Assembly (NCBI GenBank): GCA_018004645.1
Contig: JAGNBV010000009.1
Coordinates: 1 to 55,847 of the forward strand
Direction of reading: 5' to 3'
From: Bacteroidales bacterium
GTDB lineage: Bacteria; Bacteroidota; Bacteroidia; Bacteroidales; CAIWKO01
DNA: 55,847 nucleotides
The notes under the pieces: model-generated
Seen by the model: the letters and a program-made list of their open reading frames with translations, nothing else
Databases searched by the model: none
Told to the model about the DNA's origin: nothing
Part shown: positions 41,522 through 51,126 of the stretch, piece by piece
Layout of the letters: the number at the start of each line of letters is the position of its first letter
Numbering within the stretch: position 1 is the first letter of the stretch
Translations under genes and position numbers: made by a program

Positions 41522-42694
41522 TTATATGGCGATATTTTCCGTCAGCTTGTTTTTTATCGGGTTTGCATACATGTTAAGCATCAGGTTCAGGAGATCCCTT
41601 TTAGGATAAAATTCCTCGAGCTTGTTGGATTTTTCCTTCAGATAATTAATAAACTTTTCTTTTGATTCCACGGTGTATCTGTCGCTGAATACGGCGCTGC
41701 CATTAAGCAGGTCGTAGGCGATAAAGTTGGTATCCCACAATTTGTATGCGCTATAGATTCGGTTATCAATTATGGAGGCCAGGCCTTTCAGAAAATCATT
41801 GCTATGGAGTTCATTCAGAGCATCAAAATCTTTATCTGTTAATGGGTTGCTGAACGAAACCTCCACCCTGCCCTTATAACCGAGTATCCCGGTGATCATG
41901 CTCTGAAAATCGGCCTCCTTGGTTTTTGCATAAGGGCCGCCGTTGGCGGCCGAAAACAGTTCAATGGCCTTAAACATATCGCAGGGGTCGTATTCATAAG
42001 AAACGGCGACAGGAAAAATATTCATCTTCATAAAAATGTCTCTTTCCTCGCCTTCGTAGCTCATGGCCAGCATTTTCAGCAAGCTGTACTGGGTTTTGTC
42101 GCTACCGTCTTTCGAACGGCCTTCGCGTTGCGCTATCCACACAGATTCTTTTCGTTCGGACAAGGTGTGGGCTATATATGAGGAAAGCAGTTTTGAATAT
42201 TCGTATAGTTCGCGGGGCGGTATGTTGCGTTTGACAATAAAACTCTTATTGATACGGACAAGATTGGTAATCATGGGCGATATCAGCAGGTTACCCCCTA
42301 TGGCTACCTGCGTGGTATTGTAACCATGCTTGAAAAGCAACATGTTTAAAAACGAAGAATCCAGTACGATATCACGGTGGTTGGTGATAAAAATATAGGG
42401 TTGTTTTTTATCGACACGGTCAATTCCTGAACACGTCAGGCTATCCATGCTGTTTTTTATGATTCTGTCAAGCACCGGCAGCACAAACACCCGTTGAAAT
42501 TCTTCAATTGAGGTTATGCCCTTCAGCATACTATATACCTCATTCCTATCCTGACCTTGTAGCAAATGGCGTATAAAAATAGCAAACTCGGGATCTTTGA
42601 TCAGTTCGCCTATGGCATTATTGACTTCCTCGTCGTGGTAAGGCCTCAATTTATCATAATCATTATGCATCGGTATCATCAGATTTTTTTCCAT
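41522..42694 (-). CDS. Glycerol-phosphate acyltransferase-family protein
   Basis: 390 residues of the PlsC/PlsB-type acyltransferase fold. The catalytic motif is in YIFITNHRDIVLDSSFLNM: an Asn-His pair with an aspartate five residues after the histidine plus one, a spacing (HX5D) one longer than the usual HX4D, which also occurs in this Bacteroidota subgroup. Further motifs are SVWIAQREGRSKDGSD (glycerol-phosphate binding) and IFPVAVSYEYDPCD. It likely acylates a lysophospholipid or glycerol-3-phosphate at the membrane. Convergent with the GreA-like gene with zero gap, and 18 nt after the upstream outer-membrane protein gene. Confidence 0.8.
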   Translation of the reverse strand: MEKNLMIPMHNDYDKLRPYHDEEVNNAIGELIKDPEFAIFIRHLLQGQDRNEVYSMLKGITSIEEFQRVFVLPVLDRIIKNSMDSLTCSGIDRVDKKQPYIFITNHRDIVLDSSFLNMLLFKHGYNTTQVAIGGNLLISPMITNLVRINKSFIVKRNIPPRELYEYSKLLSSYIAHTLSERKESVWIAQREGRSKDGSDKTQYSLLKMLAMSYEGEERDIFMKMNIFPVAVSYEYDPCDMFKAIELFSAANGGPYAKTKEADFQSMITGILGYKGRVEVSFSNPLTDKDFDALNELHSNDFLKGLASIIDNRIYSAYKLWDTNFIAYDLLNGSAVFSDRYTVESKEKFINYLKEKSNKLEEFYPKRDLLNLMLNMYANPIKNKLTENIAI

Positions 42695-42712
42695 TCATTA
42701 TTCACACTGTTT

Positions 42713-43429
42713 TTATTCTTCAGGATATTCATCATCCTCGGGATTTACCTCCTCATCGCGGTCGCTGAAACCTCCAAAATATATTCCTATGGACAATTGC
42801 GGCGAACTGAACTTACATTCTTTGAATCTGTCAAAATCAATGCCTGTTACAAAGTTATAACCAAATCCTATATTGGTTTTCAGCCATGAAGTGATGTTTA
42901 TTTCCAGTTCGATACGCGGCGAAATCACAAAAATCTTGTCGTTGGTGAATTCAAGGCGGTAATCCACATTGTTTATATAAGAATTGTTTACCGAATCGGT
43001 CAGTTGTATATTGCCCCAGCCAAATCGTGAGCTAACACCAAAATGAACTCTTTTGCCAGGAAAAAAAACTCCGCCAACCCATATGCCGGCATGACCGTAG
43101 TTTATCCGCAATGGTTTACCGTAATAATACGTTGGCCGGTCATCCAACAAAAATTCATCCGGAATTATCAGGTCTTTTATTGTGTGGTTCGAAACTGTTG
43201 TCAGGCCGTATCCGCCTAAAAAGAAATAATTGTTAATCATCAACGCGCCACCGGCGCCCAAGGCCTCTGCAACCTGATTTTTCAAAAAAAATGTTTCAGA
43301 AATCAATCCTCCGAAACCACTCAGCCGCACTTTGGGACTTTTTTCCTGCGGTGTTGTTTGTACCGTATCCTGCGCAGACAGGGAAAAAGAGAACAGGACA
43401 CACAAAAACAATACCGCCAGGTGTTTCAT
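42713..43429 (-). CDS. Exported outer-membrane-type protein, unknown
   Basis: 238 residues with signal peptide (LAVLFLCVLFSFSLSA, cleaved near QDTVQ). The mature part has Gly-rich strands (VRLSGFGGLISETFFL, GGALMINNYFFLGGYG) and beta-barrel-like alternation (LELEINITSWLKTNIGFGYN), with an acidic C-terminal tail (DRDEEVNPEDDEYPEE), unusual for a barrel since it lacks a terminal aromatic. Family not recognised. Divergent from the exported protein at 43529. Confidence 0.7.
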   Translation of the reverse strand: MKHLAVLFLCVLFSFSLSAQDTVQTTPQEKSPKVRLSGFGGLISETFFLKNQVAEALGAGGALMINNYFFLGGYGLTTVSNHTIKDLIIPDEFLLDDRPTYYYGKPLRINYGHAGIWVGGVFFPGKRVHFGVSSRFGWGNIQLTDSVNNSYINNVDYRLEFTNDKIFVISPRIELEINITSWLKTNIGFGYNFVTGIDFDRFKECKFSSPQLSIGIYFGGFSDRDEEVNPEDDEYPEE

Positions 43430-43459
43430 GAAAAACTTTTTTGCAAATTAATAAAAAAC

Positions 43460-43493
43460 TTTGTTATAAAAATCACCAAAAGACTTAATTTTG
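43460..43493 (+). promoter_or_regulatory. Promoter of the exported protein at 43529
   Basis: TTTG (43460-43463), 22 nt, then TAATTTTG (43486-43493). Start expected near 43500, giving a leader of about 29 nt. Confidence 0.5.
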
Positions 43494-43528
43494 TGTATCA
43501 CTATTAACGCAGCAGGTATTTTATAAGT

Positions 43529-44410
43529 ATGGACAGGACGATAAAAATTTACGTTTTCAGTTTTTTAGCAATCTTTTTCAGCATGTTAAGCGGTCATGTT
43601 TTTGGCCAAAGCATGCCTGATGATTCCACGGCACAGAACCGCTCCTGGAGTTTTGGCATCAACTGCGGGGCGGCTTTTGCCAATAAGTATCATGCCAACT
43701 TTTACAGCGGCGCTGCGGGCAACGAAAATACCCTGGGTTATATTTTAGACAACAAATATCACTACGACGAAATCCGCCAGGTGATCAATGATACTTTTTC
43801 ATTGTACAGCATGCCTGCGCAGATGAAGTACAAGCCTGCCTTTTGTGTGGGATTTTATGTTAAAAAAAACCTGAATAACCACCTGAGCATTTTCATGCAG
43901 TTTAACCATTCGCGGTTTACCACCGAAGGGGCCTTTGCCCTGAAAATCGGAGCCACTTCATCGTCACAAACCTTTGACAGCACGCTCACTTGCCCGGTAT
44001 GGGGTTCGGAAGACCGTATCAATATTGACCTGGGTGTGGGTTACGAATTTCCTCTCGATGAAAAAATATCAGGTTTTGTAGAAGCAGGGTTTAATTTAAA
44101 CAACACCAAAGTCAGGGAAAACAAAATTGCCATCCAAAGTCTCGAATACAGCATCATCAACGTGTATTTAGACCAGCAATATATACCCAACACGCAACTT
44201 CAGGAATATCCTGTGCGTCAAGGCGGTATTGGGTTGGGTGCCTTTTTGTCGCCGGGCATACGATTCCGGTTTAGTGAACACCTGGGCCTCGATCTGCTTG
44301 GAACAATTTACTGGTCAAAAATCAACCTGAAACATTATGCCGTGTTCCGTCCTCATTATAATGTGATGGTTCGCTTTTTGTTTTCCAGCGAATTTCTAAA
44401 ATCCAACTGA
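43529..44410 (+). CDS. Outer-membrane barrel-like protein, unknown
   Basis: 293 residues. The N-terminal signal peptide is followed by a beta-rich chain (SWSFGINCGAAFANKYHANF, FVEAGFNLNNTKV, RPHYNVMVRFLFSS) consistent with an outer-membrane barrel of the PorT-like class. Not assigned to a family. It starts a group with the radical SAM gene, which begins 8 nt after its stop, so the two are probably co-transcribed. Confidence 0.7.
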   Translation: MDRTIKIYVFSFLAIFFSMLSGHVFGQSMPDDSTAQNRSWSFGINCGAAFANKYHANFYSGAAGNENTLGYILDNKYHYDEIRQVINDTFSLYSMPAQMKYKPAFCVGFYVKKNLNNHLSIFMQFNHSRFTTEGAFALKIGATSSSQTFDSTLTCPVWGSEDRINIDLGVGYEFPLDEKISGFVEAGFNLNNTKVRENKIAIQSLEYSIINVYLDQQYIPNTQLQEYPVRQGGIGLGAFLSPGIRFRFSEHLGLDLLGTIYWSKINLKHYAVFRPHYNVMVRFLFSSEFLKSN

Positions 44411-44418
44411 CCTAATCA

Positions 44419-45342
44419 ATGGATATCTCTTTTAAAGCCTTGACAGCTTGTGCCCTTTGTCCGCGCAATTGCGGGGCCAACAGGTTTGCAGGCAACAGCG
44501 GCTATTGCAGATCGGGCCACGAATACGCCATCAGTTCCATTGTGGCACACCGGGGCGAAGAGCCTCCTGTCAGCGGGCTTCATGGCATCGCCAATGTTTT
44601 CTTCAGCCACTGCAACCTGCAATGCATCTATTGCCAGAATTTTCAGATAAGTTCTAATCTTTCGGCAGGCAACAGCAAATATCATCATTTTGAAAAAGTC
44701 TTGTCCGATTTGCATCGTCTTTTGGAATCGGGCTGCAGCGCTATTGGTTTTGTATCCCCTTCGCACCAGATACCGCAGATGGTATCTATTATCAAGGCAT
44801 TTGAGAATTACCGGCCAAGACCTGTTTTTGTATATAACAGCAATGGATACGACCGTGTTGAAACCCTGAAAGAGCTGGAAGGCCTCATAGACGTGTACCT
44901 TCCCGACATGAAATACCTCGACAGCAGCCTTGCTTCGGCCTTGTCGGATGCCAAAGACTATCCCGCGACGGCCCGCAAAGCACTCAAAGAAATGTACAGG
45001 CAAAAAGGTCCCGTTTTGCATTACCTGGATGAAAATCATGTGGAATCGGGAATGATTATCCGGCACCTGGTGCTTCCGGGATATGTGGAGAACAGCCTGA
45101 ATGTGTTACGCTTTATTGCCGAAGAACTTTCGCCCAAAGTACATATTTCGCTGATGTCACAGTATTACCCGGTGTATAAAGCAATGAAACGCACCGACAT
45201 CAACAGGCCGCTGAAAAAACAAGAATATGACCTTGTGGTGGCTGAGGCGGAAAAACTGGGCCTGACCAATGGCTGGATACAGGAACCGGAAAGCAGGGAT
45301 CATTACAAGCCGGATTTTGAGCATAAGCACCCTTTTGAGTAA
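44419..45342 (+). CDS. PflA-like radical SAM protein
   Basis: 307 residues. The N-terminal pattern CPRNCGANRFAGNSGYC, with CALCPRNCG and GYCRSGHE, is followed by the cluster site CNLQCIYCQN (CX3CX2C) and by VYNSNGYDRVETLKELEG, DVYLPDMKYLDSSLA and VLPGYVENSLNVLRF. This is the PflA-related branch in which target proteins are mostly unknown; no glycyl-radical enzyme is adjacent. Followed by a YdeI-like gene after an 18-nt gap. The presence of an extra cysteine pair near the N-terminus suggests a zinc or auxiliary cluster site. Confidence 0.85.
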   Translation: MDISFKALTACALCPRNCGANRFAGNSGYCRSGHEYAISSIVAHRGEEPPVSGLHGIANVFFSHCNLQCIYCQNFQISSNLSAGNSKYHHFEKVLSDLHRLLESGCSAIGFVSPSHQIPQMVSIIKAFENYRPRPVFVYNSNGYDRVETLKELEGLIDVYLPDMKYLDSSLASALSDAKDYPATARKALKEMYRQKGPVLHYLDENHVESGMIIRHLVLPGYVENSLNVLRFIAEELSPKVHISLMSQYYPVYKAMKRTDINRPLKKQEYDLVVAEAEKLGLTNGWIQEPESRDHYKPDFEHKHPFE

Positions 45343-45360
45343 GCTGTTAACATTATTTAC

Positions 45361-45846
45361 ATGACAGAAAACAAGAAAATAAAGTTCACAGCCCGCATCA
45401 TTCAGCACCAAAACATGGATGCGGCTTTTGTGGAAATTCCTTTTGACGTGAAGGAATTTTTTGGAAGAAGCGGTAATTTAAAAGTAAAAGCTTTGTTTGA
45501 TGGAAAAGTTGTGTACCGCGGAAGCCTTTTCCACATGGGGCAAGCAGCTTATGTTATCGGGCTTACGAAAGAAATACGAAAACGCATCAATAAAACTTTT
45601 GGTGATACGGTGCACGTGGAAATGGAAGAGGACAAAGAAGAACGAACAGTATCCCTGCCGGAAGATGTGGCCTGTCTGTTGGCCGGTAATGCTGAGGCGG
45701 AAGCATATTTCAACAGCTTGTCATTTACCAACCGTAAGGAATATATATGCTGGATAGAATCAGCAAAAAGGCCGGAAACCCGGGACAACAGGATGAAGAC
45801 ATTTATGGAGAAGCTTACCAGCCGGAAAAAACTCACTGACAAATGA
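45361..45846 (+). CDS. YdeI/OmpD-associated (DUF1905-like) protein
   Basis: 161 residues with two parts: an N-terminal DUF1905-type domain (FTARIIQHQNMDAAFVEIP, YRGSLFHMGQAAYVIGL) and a C-terminal YdeI-like helical part ending NRKEYICWIESAKRPETR and a basic tail. The function is not settled, although YdeI homologues are linked to resistance to polymyxin and bacteriocins. It ends with an ATGA overlap into the next gene, so the pair is translationally coupled. Confidence 0.85.
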   Translation: MTENKKIKFTARIIQHQNMDAAFVEIPFDVKEFFGRSGNLKVKALFDGKVVYRGSLFHMGQAAYVIGLTKEIRKRINKTFGDTVHVEMEEDKEERTVSLPEDVACLLAGNAEAEAYFNSLSFTNRKEYICWIESAKRPETRDNRMKTFMEKLTSRKKLTDK

Positions 45847-46394
45847 AAAAACATTCTGAAAGCAAAAAAATGCCAGATTTTGAGTTTGGGTTGTACGACT
45901 CTGGCAGAAAAACCGCCGATATGGCTGTAGAGGCCGTAGGAAACGATCCGGAGCGTTTTGCGCTGTTGGTGGATATGAGCTTTTCAAAACCCTACCCTTT
46001 GTGCATGCGTGCTGCCAGGGTGGTGCAGCTTTGTTGCGAAAAAAATATCAGTCTCATCATGCCCTGGCTGGATGAAGTGATTGTAAAAATCTGTAATTCT
46101 CAAGTGGAAGGGGTAAAAAGAAATTTTCTGAAAATTATAGATGAATTTGTGGATTTTGAACTGATAAAAGATAATGCACTGTTGTTACAAAACTGTTTCG
46201 ACTGGCTGATAAACCCTGCCGAAGCCCTGGGCACGAGGTACTATTGTATAGGCATTATCGAGAAGTTTTGCCGCTATGAACCGGAACTATTGGGCGAATT
46301 TCTGAATTCGCTGGAATTTTGTCTTGACGAAGCTTCGGCAGGCTTTAGAAACAGAGCAATAAAAGTGCTGAAGAAACACAAAAAATCACTTTGA
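45843..46394 (+). CDS. HEAT-like repeat protein, unknown
   Basis: 183 residues (ATG at 45843, overlap ATGA). The sequence is made of helix pairs typical of HEAT/Armadillo-like proteins: CMRAARVVQLCCEKNISLIM, VEGVKRNFLKIIDEFVDF and LGTRYYCIGIIEKFCRYEPE. No enzymatic motif is seen; a protein- or DNA-binding scaffold (as in the AlkD family) is possible. Third gene of the PflA-like cluster. The 131-nt stretch after it, before the S9 peptidase, shows no gene. Confidence 0.7.
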   Translation: MKKHSESKKMPDFEFGLYDSGRKTADMAVEAVGNDPERFALLVDMSFSKPYPLCMRAARVVQLCCEKNISLIMPWLDEVIVKICNSQVEGVKRNFLKIIDEFVDFELIKDNALLLQNCFDWLINPAEALGTRYYCIGIIEKFCRYEPELLGEFLNSLEFCLDEASAGFRNRAIKVLKKHKKSL

Positions 46395-46525
46395 TTAGTA
46401 AAAAACCCCTATGCAGCCGTGAACACGGAGTTTGCATGACACACAGGTAAGTACTAACAGTTGACTACTCCGGCCAAAAGTAGCATGTGGCATACTACGG
46501 ATTGCTATAGCCCGGTGAAACAGTG

Positions 46526-49348
46526 TTATTTTACAAGTTCATAACCCGTAATTTTCCCTTTTTCCAGCGCCGGAATGCCGGTTTTCATCCATTGCGGCAT
46601 TGGTTCACCTTTGAGGTAATGATCAAAAAACTGCATCATGCGTATGCTCAGGTCAATACGGTTGGGCCATTTTTCGAGATTATGTTCGTCGCCGTTATAA
46701 TTCAGCATCCACACGGGTTTGTCGAGCCGGCGCATGGCGGTGAAAAGTTCAATCCCCTGATACCAGGGCACAGCCCCGTCGTTATCGTTGTTCATCAACA
46801 GCAGAGGAGTGGAAATCTTGTCAGCATAAAATAAGGGAGAATTCTGAATAAACAAGTCGCGGTTTTGCCACAGGTTGGCTCCTATCCTGCTCTGCGACTG
46901 TTCGTACTGCGACATCCTGCTGATGCCCGTACCCCAGCGTATACCGCCATAGGCGCTGGTCATGTTGGTAACGGCTGCGCCGGCCATGGCTGCCCTGTAC
47001 ATAGTTGTGCGGGTAACGAGATAAGCCACCTGGTAGCCGCCCCAGCTCTGGCCTTGTATGCCTATATGCTCTGCATCCACAAATTCATACTTCTTAATAA
47101 ATTCCGTGCCGCTCACCACGCAGTTGTATGCACTGTTGCCGGGATAACCGTCGCTATAGCGTATATCGGGGATAAATACGATGTACCCGTTGCTGCAATA
47201 AATTGAAGGATTGATAATGGAACGGCTCGGCGAGGGTATCCAGTGCCGGTTGAGGTTGTCGGCATTGCGTTCGTAAAAATAAACGATGACAGGATATTTT
47301 TTTGACGCATTGAAGTTCTCCGGTTTGTACAGCAGACCTTCCAGACGGATGCCGTCAAAGGAGGTCCAGTTTACCAGTTCCACGCTGCCCCAGTAATAAT
47401 CTTTCTGCTGAGGGTTGGCATCCGAAACCCTGACAGCGTTAGAAAATTTCGTATCCGTAAACTGAAGGTCAGGATATTGTGTAAAAGACTCTTTGGTAAA
47501 AATAAGTTTTTCAGCTTTCCGGGCTTTAGTTATGAAATTCATCTGATAATTGTCGAAAATAAGCCTCACCGGTGATTTCGCATTTTTCATGTTCAGCGAT
47601 GCGAATCCACTTTGCCTGGTTTGTGTATCAAACACAGTCAGCAGCAAGGGTTTTTGGGTGTCGATATGCTCCGCTTCCCTGTCGGTGCGAACATAACGAT
47701 ATTCGGTATGGGTACTTCTTCCGTTTCTGGTGATATTTTCGGGGGCGACAAGCATCTGCGGATCAATTTTCCAGATATCGTAGCGATCGTACACCAGCAC
47801 AAATCCGTCATCTTCTGTCCAGCCGGCAATACCATAAGGCGAAGGCTGTTCAGGGGCATCATGTTCTTCATCAAAAAATTTCACGGGAATCTTAGCGGTG
47901 AGGCAAATGAATGTTTTGCTTTTTACGGAATAAGCATTCCAGGAAGAATCGCTGTAGTTGTAATAAACAAGGTACTTACCCAGGGGCGAAAGTTTCACGT
48001 CATTTTGTTGTTTTTTGAGTACCAGGTCTTTTTTACCAGAATTTACATCCACTATATAATAATCAGCATACGACGCTTCCCAGGAAGACAGTTTTTCGTA
48101 TGGCAAATCGGTGATTCCCAACGCCAGGCCGGTATTTTTTTTGAGCAGGCTGATGCGGTCAATCAGGGTATCGGCAAGCTGAACAATTTTATTTTCCTTT
48201 AAAAAATACGCCGCCATGAAGGATTGTTTTTTGTCTTTGTCCAGTTCTTTCAACTGTTGCGGCTGTAGCCGGCCATCGGTCCAGCTCCACAGGTCGAGTT
48301 TTACTTTTTCCTCATCCAGAATTGTGTCTTTGGGTTCGGGATATTTGCGCGGAGCCGTGCTAAAATATAGCAAGGCGCCATCTTCTGAAAACTTCGGAAC
48401 CTGGTTTTCGCTGACACGCCAGCTTGGCGGAAATTTGGTTTCGGAAGTATCTACCAGAGTGCGCACATCATTTTGCAGGGTATTCCAGCCCATTATCCTG
48501 TATTGTTTTACTTTGCCTGTATCCTGCGAAAACAAAAATGCCAATTGTTGCCCGGCCTCATCGCACACAGGATTTTTGGCCGTGCCCGGACTTAGCATCA
48601 GTGTGTCCGCCTTTGCTTTTCCCGCTGTAAAAATGCTGACAGCCACCGTGTCAACAGAATCTTTCTTAACCGAGACCATGGATAGCAAGGCTCCGTTTTT
48701 AGAAAAGCTGTATTCGGTAACCAGTTTGTTGACCAGACTAATATCCTCCATTGGATTATAAATAAGCAAATCAGTACCGTTTTGCTTGGGTGCTTTTTTC
48801 TTGTCTTTTTTGGGTTCGGCCTGCTTACCTTTAGCAGTATCAGCCACTTTGGCAGTATCTTTTTTCTCGTTTTTTTCTTTTTTTTCTTCAAGCAGCATTG
48901 CCACCCAGGATCCGCCATCAGGCGCTGTTTTAAAAGACTTTACGTTATCAAATTTTTTGAGTTTGCGTGTTTTAAGCATCCATATTCCTGCTGAGTCTTT
49001 GGGGAGGTCTTCGTCTTTTGTTTTTTTTAATTTCAGTTTGCGCACACTATCAGCCGGTTGCTTGATTTTAAAAACCACGAATTCATTGTTTGCCGAAATC
49101 TGAGCGTCACAGCCGCGGAAAACGGAATCTTTGCTATTTTTGACGGTATTAACAATATACAACCATCCATCACCCTTCAGAGGATTGATTTCATAGGTAA
49201 TCCATTTTCCATCGTTAGAAATGGAGGTTTTTTTTATTGTTTTCCAAATTGGATATACACTTTCATCAATTTTTTTCTTGCCGGCCTGGCCAAAGAGAAT
49301 CCCAAAATTCAAAAAGCAAGTTAAAAGAGTAATCACAGCCTTTTTCAT
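46526..49348 (-). CDS. S9-family serine peptidase
   Basis: 940 residues. Signal peptide (ITLLTCFLNFGILFGQ), a beta-propeller N-terminal domain (about 30-640) and a prolyl-oligopeptidase catalytic domain. The nucleophile is in GIQGQSWGGYQVA, the aspartate in NNDNDGAVPW and the histidine in NGDEHNLEKWP. A lysine-rich insertion at about 153-192 (EEKKEKNEKKDTAKVADTA) interrupts the propeller and is probably exposed. S9 enzymes cut short peptides; this one is exported, most likely periplasmic or outer-membrane associated. It has no T9SS sorting domain. Confidence 0.9.
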   Translation of the reverse strand: MKKAVITLLTCFLNFGILFGQAGKKKIDESVYPIWKTIKKTSISNDGKWITYEINPLKGDGWLYIVNTVKNSKDSVFRGCDAQISANNEFVVFKIKQPADSVRKLKLKKTKDEDLPKDSAGIWMLKTRKLKKFDNVKSFKTAPDGGSWVAMLLEEKKEKNEKKDTAKVADTAKGKQAEPKKDKKKAPKQNGTDLLIYNPMEDISLVNKLVTEYSFSKNGALLSMVSVKKDSVDTVAVSIFTAGKAKADTLMLSPGTAKNPVCDEAGQQLAFLFSQDTGKVKQYRIMGWNTLQNDVRTLVDTSETKFPPSWRVSENQVPKFSEDGALLYFSTAPRKYPEPKDTILDEEKVKLDLWSWTDGRLQPQQLKELDKDKKQSFMAAYFLKENKIVQLADTLIDRISLLKKNTGLALGITDLPYEKLSSWEASYADYYIVDVNSGKKDLVLKKQQNDVKLSPLGKYLVYYNYSDSSWNAYSVKSKTFICLTAKIPVKFFDEEHDAPEQPSPYGIAGWTEDDGFVLVYDRYDIWKIDPQMLVAPENITRNGRSTHTEYRYVRTDREAEHIDTQKPLLLTVFDTQTRQSGFASLNMKNAKSPVRLIFDNYQMNFITKARKAEKLIFTKESFTQYPDLQFTDTKFSNAVRVSDANPQQKDYYWGSVELVNWTSFDGIRLEGLLYKPENFNASKKYPVIVYFYERNADNLNRHWIPSPSRSIINPSIYCSNGYIVFIPDIRYSDGYPGNSAYNCVVSGTEFIKKYEFVDAEHIGIQGQSWGGYQVAYLVTRTTMYRAAMAGAAVTNMTSAYGGIRWGTGISRMSQYEQSQSRIGANLWQNRDLFIQNSPLFYADKISTPLLLMNNDNDGAVPWYQGIELFTAMRRLDKPVWMLNYNGDEHNLEKWPNRIDLSIRMMQFFDHYLKGEPMPQWMKTGIPALEKGKITGYELVK

Positions 49349-49495
49349 TATATTTTTAGTTTTATTGTGTACATTTTTTCGGGAATGTCAAAATCCTCAT
49401 TAATAAAAACCCCCATCGGACATAACACTGCAGTGTTTTTTTGTTAAAAAACAACAACGTGGCAGCATCAAAGGCAAAGATAGCACTCAGCAGAA

Positions 49496-50944
49496 TTACT
49501 TCTGCATAGTTTTCTGCCTGATATCAAATTTTATTATATCTTCCACCTGTTCCGCATCAATGCGTTTGGCCACAATTTTCTTTTTCTCGTCGAGCAGATA
49601 AATCACCGGTGTACTGTATATGTCGTAGGTTTCGGCAAAATGCGGTGTTACTGTCCTGGGGCCGTTGACATTGATAAATGGCATATTGTTTTTGCGGATA
49701 AACTTTTTCATTTCGGCCATATTCGTATCGGTGCAGACTGCAAAAACTTCCAATCCCAACTCTGATTTCTTCTTATTATAAAACTCCACAACTTTAGGCA
49801 CTTCGGTCTTGCAATGCCCGCATTCATAATCCCAGAACAGTATCATCGTATATCTGGCATTGATAGCATAAAGCGATTGCAACTGCAGGTTGGTATCCTG
49901 CATAATCATGGGTGGAGCTTCTTTTCCGATAAGAATGGGTTTGAGTTTCATAGCACGCTTGGTAATGTTTTCCAGCGTAGTTTCGGACATCCAGAAACAT
50001 TGACCGGTCATGTAATAGGTTTCCACCATGTGCACAAAAACCTTGTCGAACCCCATAATTTTGGATGTTTCGTACACATAGGTGATATACCACACCACGT
50101 ATTTGAACATTTCCTGATTGGCCCGGGCTTTTTCCACCAGTTTGTCGGCTTCCAAAATGATGGAATCGGGTTGTTGAACAACCACATTGGTAAAAAAATT
50201 ACTGATACGGTTGTAAAATACAGGTGTCCTAAGAATTTTGTCGTCCGAGAAAGTGATGTTATCCCAATAATGGTTTTTAAAATAGTAATACCGGAAAGTG
50301 GAATCTTTGCGTCCGTTGGCCAACACCGGTGCTTCGGGTACTTCGGGATCGCGTGACGAAACAAACACATTGGCAATCAATGTTTCGGGATGGCTTTTTA
50401 TAAGCTCGAGTTTATAATTCTTAACAAAATCATCAATCTTTTCCATTTCCTTACGGATGGCTTCGGTGCTGTCTTTATTATTTTTATTGGCCTCCATTCG
50501 TTTTTTGAGCGGGTCGTATTTTTTTTGATTTTCATCAATCACGTTCAAATACTTATAAAAAATCTGGTTTTCCTCCGACCCTTTAATCTTCATGTTTTTT
50601 ATCGGGTACACGGTGTCTGTCTCCAGCGAAATAGTCTGTTCTTTGTTAACAATAAATTCAAAATATTTCTTTTTCGGATACACTACAAAATAAATTCCCC
50701 CGGGCAATGCTTCCTTGCCGGTAAAAACCATCTCGCCTTTGGCATTGGTCATGGCCGTGTCGTCGATATACTGATGCTGCCCGTAATAATGTCCCAGGTA
50801 ACATGTATCGTTAATAATGCCTGCAATTTTGACAGTGAATTTGTACCCTGCCATTTCAGTTGCAGTATGGGATACTGGTTTTTCCGCCTGGTAATTAACT
50901 ATAAATAATGCAGTTAGGATAATATTTGAGATATAACTAAACAT
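49496..50944 (-). CDS. DUF4369-thioredoxin-like protein
   Basis: 482 residues from the ATG at 50944. N-terminal hydrophobic segment (SYISNIILTALFIV), a DUF4369-like beta domain (about 35-130, KFTVKIAGIINDTCYLGHYY), a helical DUF5106-like middle and a C-terminal TlpA/thioredoxin fold from about 340 with active site CGHC (FWDYECGHCKTEVPK). It is a periplasmic disulfide reductase or oxidoreductase. A TAAATTTG -7-like box on the minus strand (complement of 50972-50979) places the transcript start below the in-frame TTG at 50974, excluding it as a start. Gene alone, separated from the S9 gene by 147 nt. Confidence 0.85.
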   Translation of the reverse strand: MFSYISNIILTALFIVNYQAEKPVSHTATEMAGYKFTVKIAGIINDTCYLGHYYGQHQYIDDTAMTNAKGEMVFTGKEALPGGIYFVVYPKKKYFEFIVNKEQTISLETDTVYPIKNMKIKGSEENQIFYKYLNVIDENQKKYDPLKKRMEANKNNKDSTEAIRKEMEKIDDFVKNYKLELIKSHPETLIANVFVSSRDPEVPEAPVLANGRKDSTFRYYYFKNHYWDNITFSDDKILRTPVFYNRISNFFTNVVVQQPDSIILEADKLVEKARANQEMFKYVVWYITYVYETSKIMGFDKVFVHMVETYYMTGQCFWMSETTLENITKRAMKLKPILIGKEAPPMIMQDTNLQLQSLYAINARYTMILFWDYECGHCKTEVPKVVEFYNKKKSELGLEVFAVCTDTNMAEMKKFIRKNNMPFINVNGPRTVTPHFAETYDIYSTPVIYLLDEKKKIVAKRIDAEQVEDIIKFDIRQKTMQK

Positions 50945-51073
50945 AAGGTAAAATATTTTGCTTTGGACTTGCAAATTTAATGCTAAAGAAGATATTTAGA
51001 GCGGTTTTTAATAATTTTTCCATGTAAATGAATACAACGTTTATGAAAATTTGGGCTGCACCGGAAACACCAA

Positions 51074-51105
51074 TTGAATATTTGTAGTCAAATATATTAA
51101 CTTTG
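51074..51105 (+). promoter_or_regulatory. Promoter of the outer-membrane protein at 51127
   Basis: TTG (51074-51076), 21 nt, then TAACTTTG (51098-51105). Start expected near 51112, leader about 15 nt. Confidence 0.5.
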
Positions 51106-51126
51106 CCGGGCTAAAAACATAGAAAC

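Noticed and set aside
44416..45066. 216-codon minus-strand frame opposite the PflA-like gene
   Set aside because: Antisense shadow: the plus-strand frame contains the complete radical SAM motifs.
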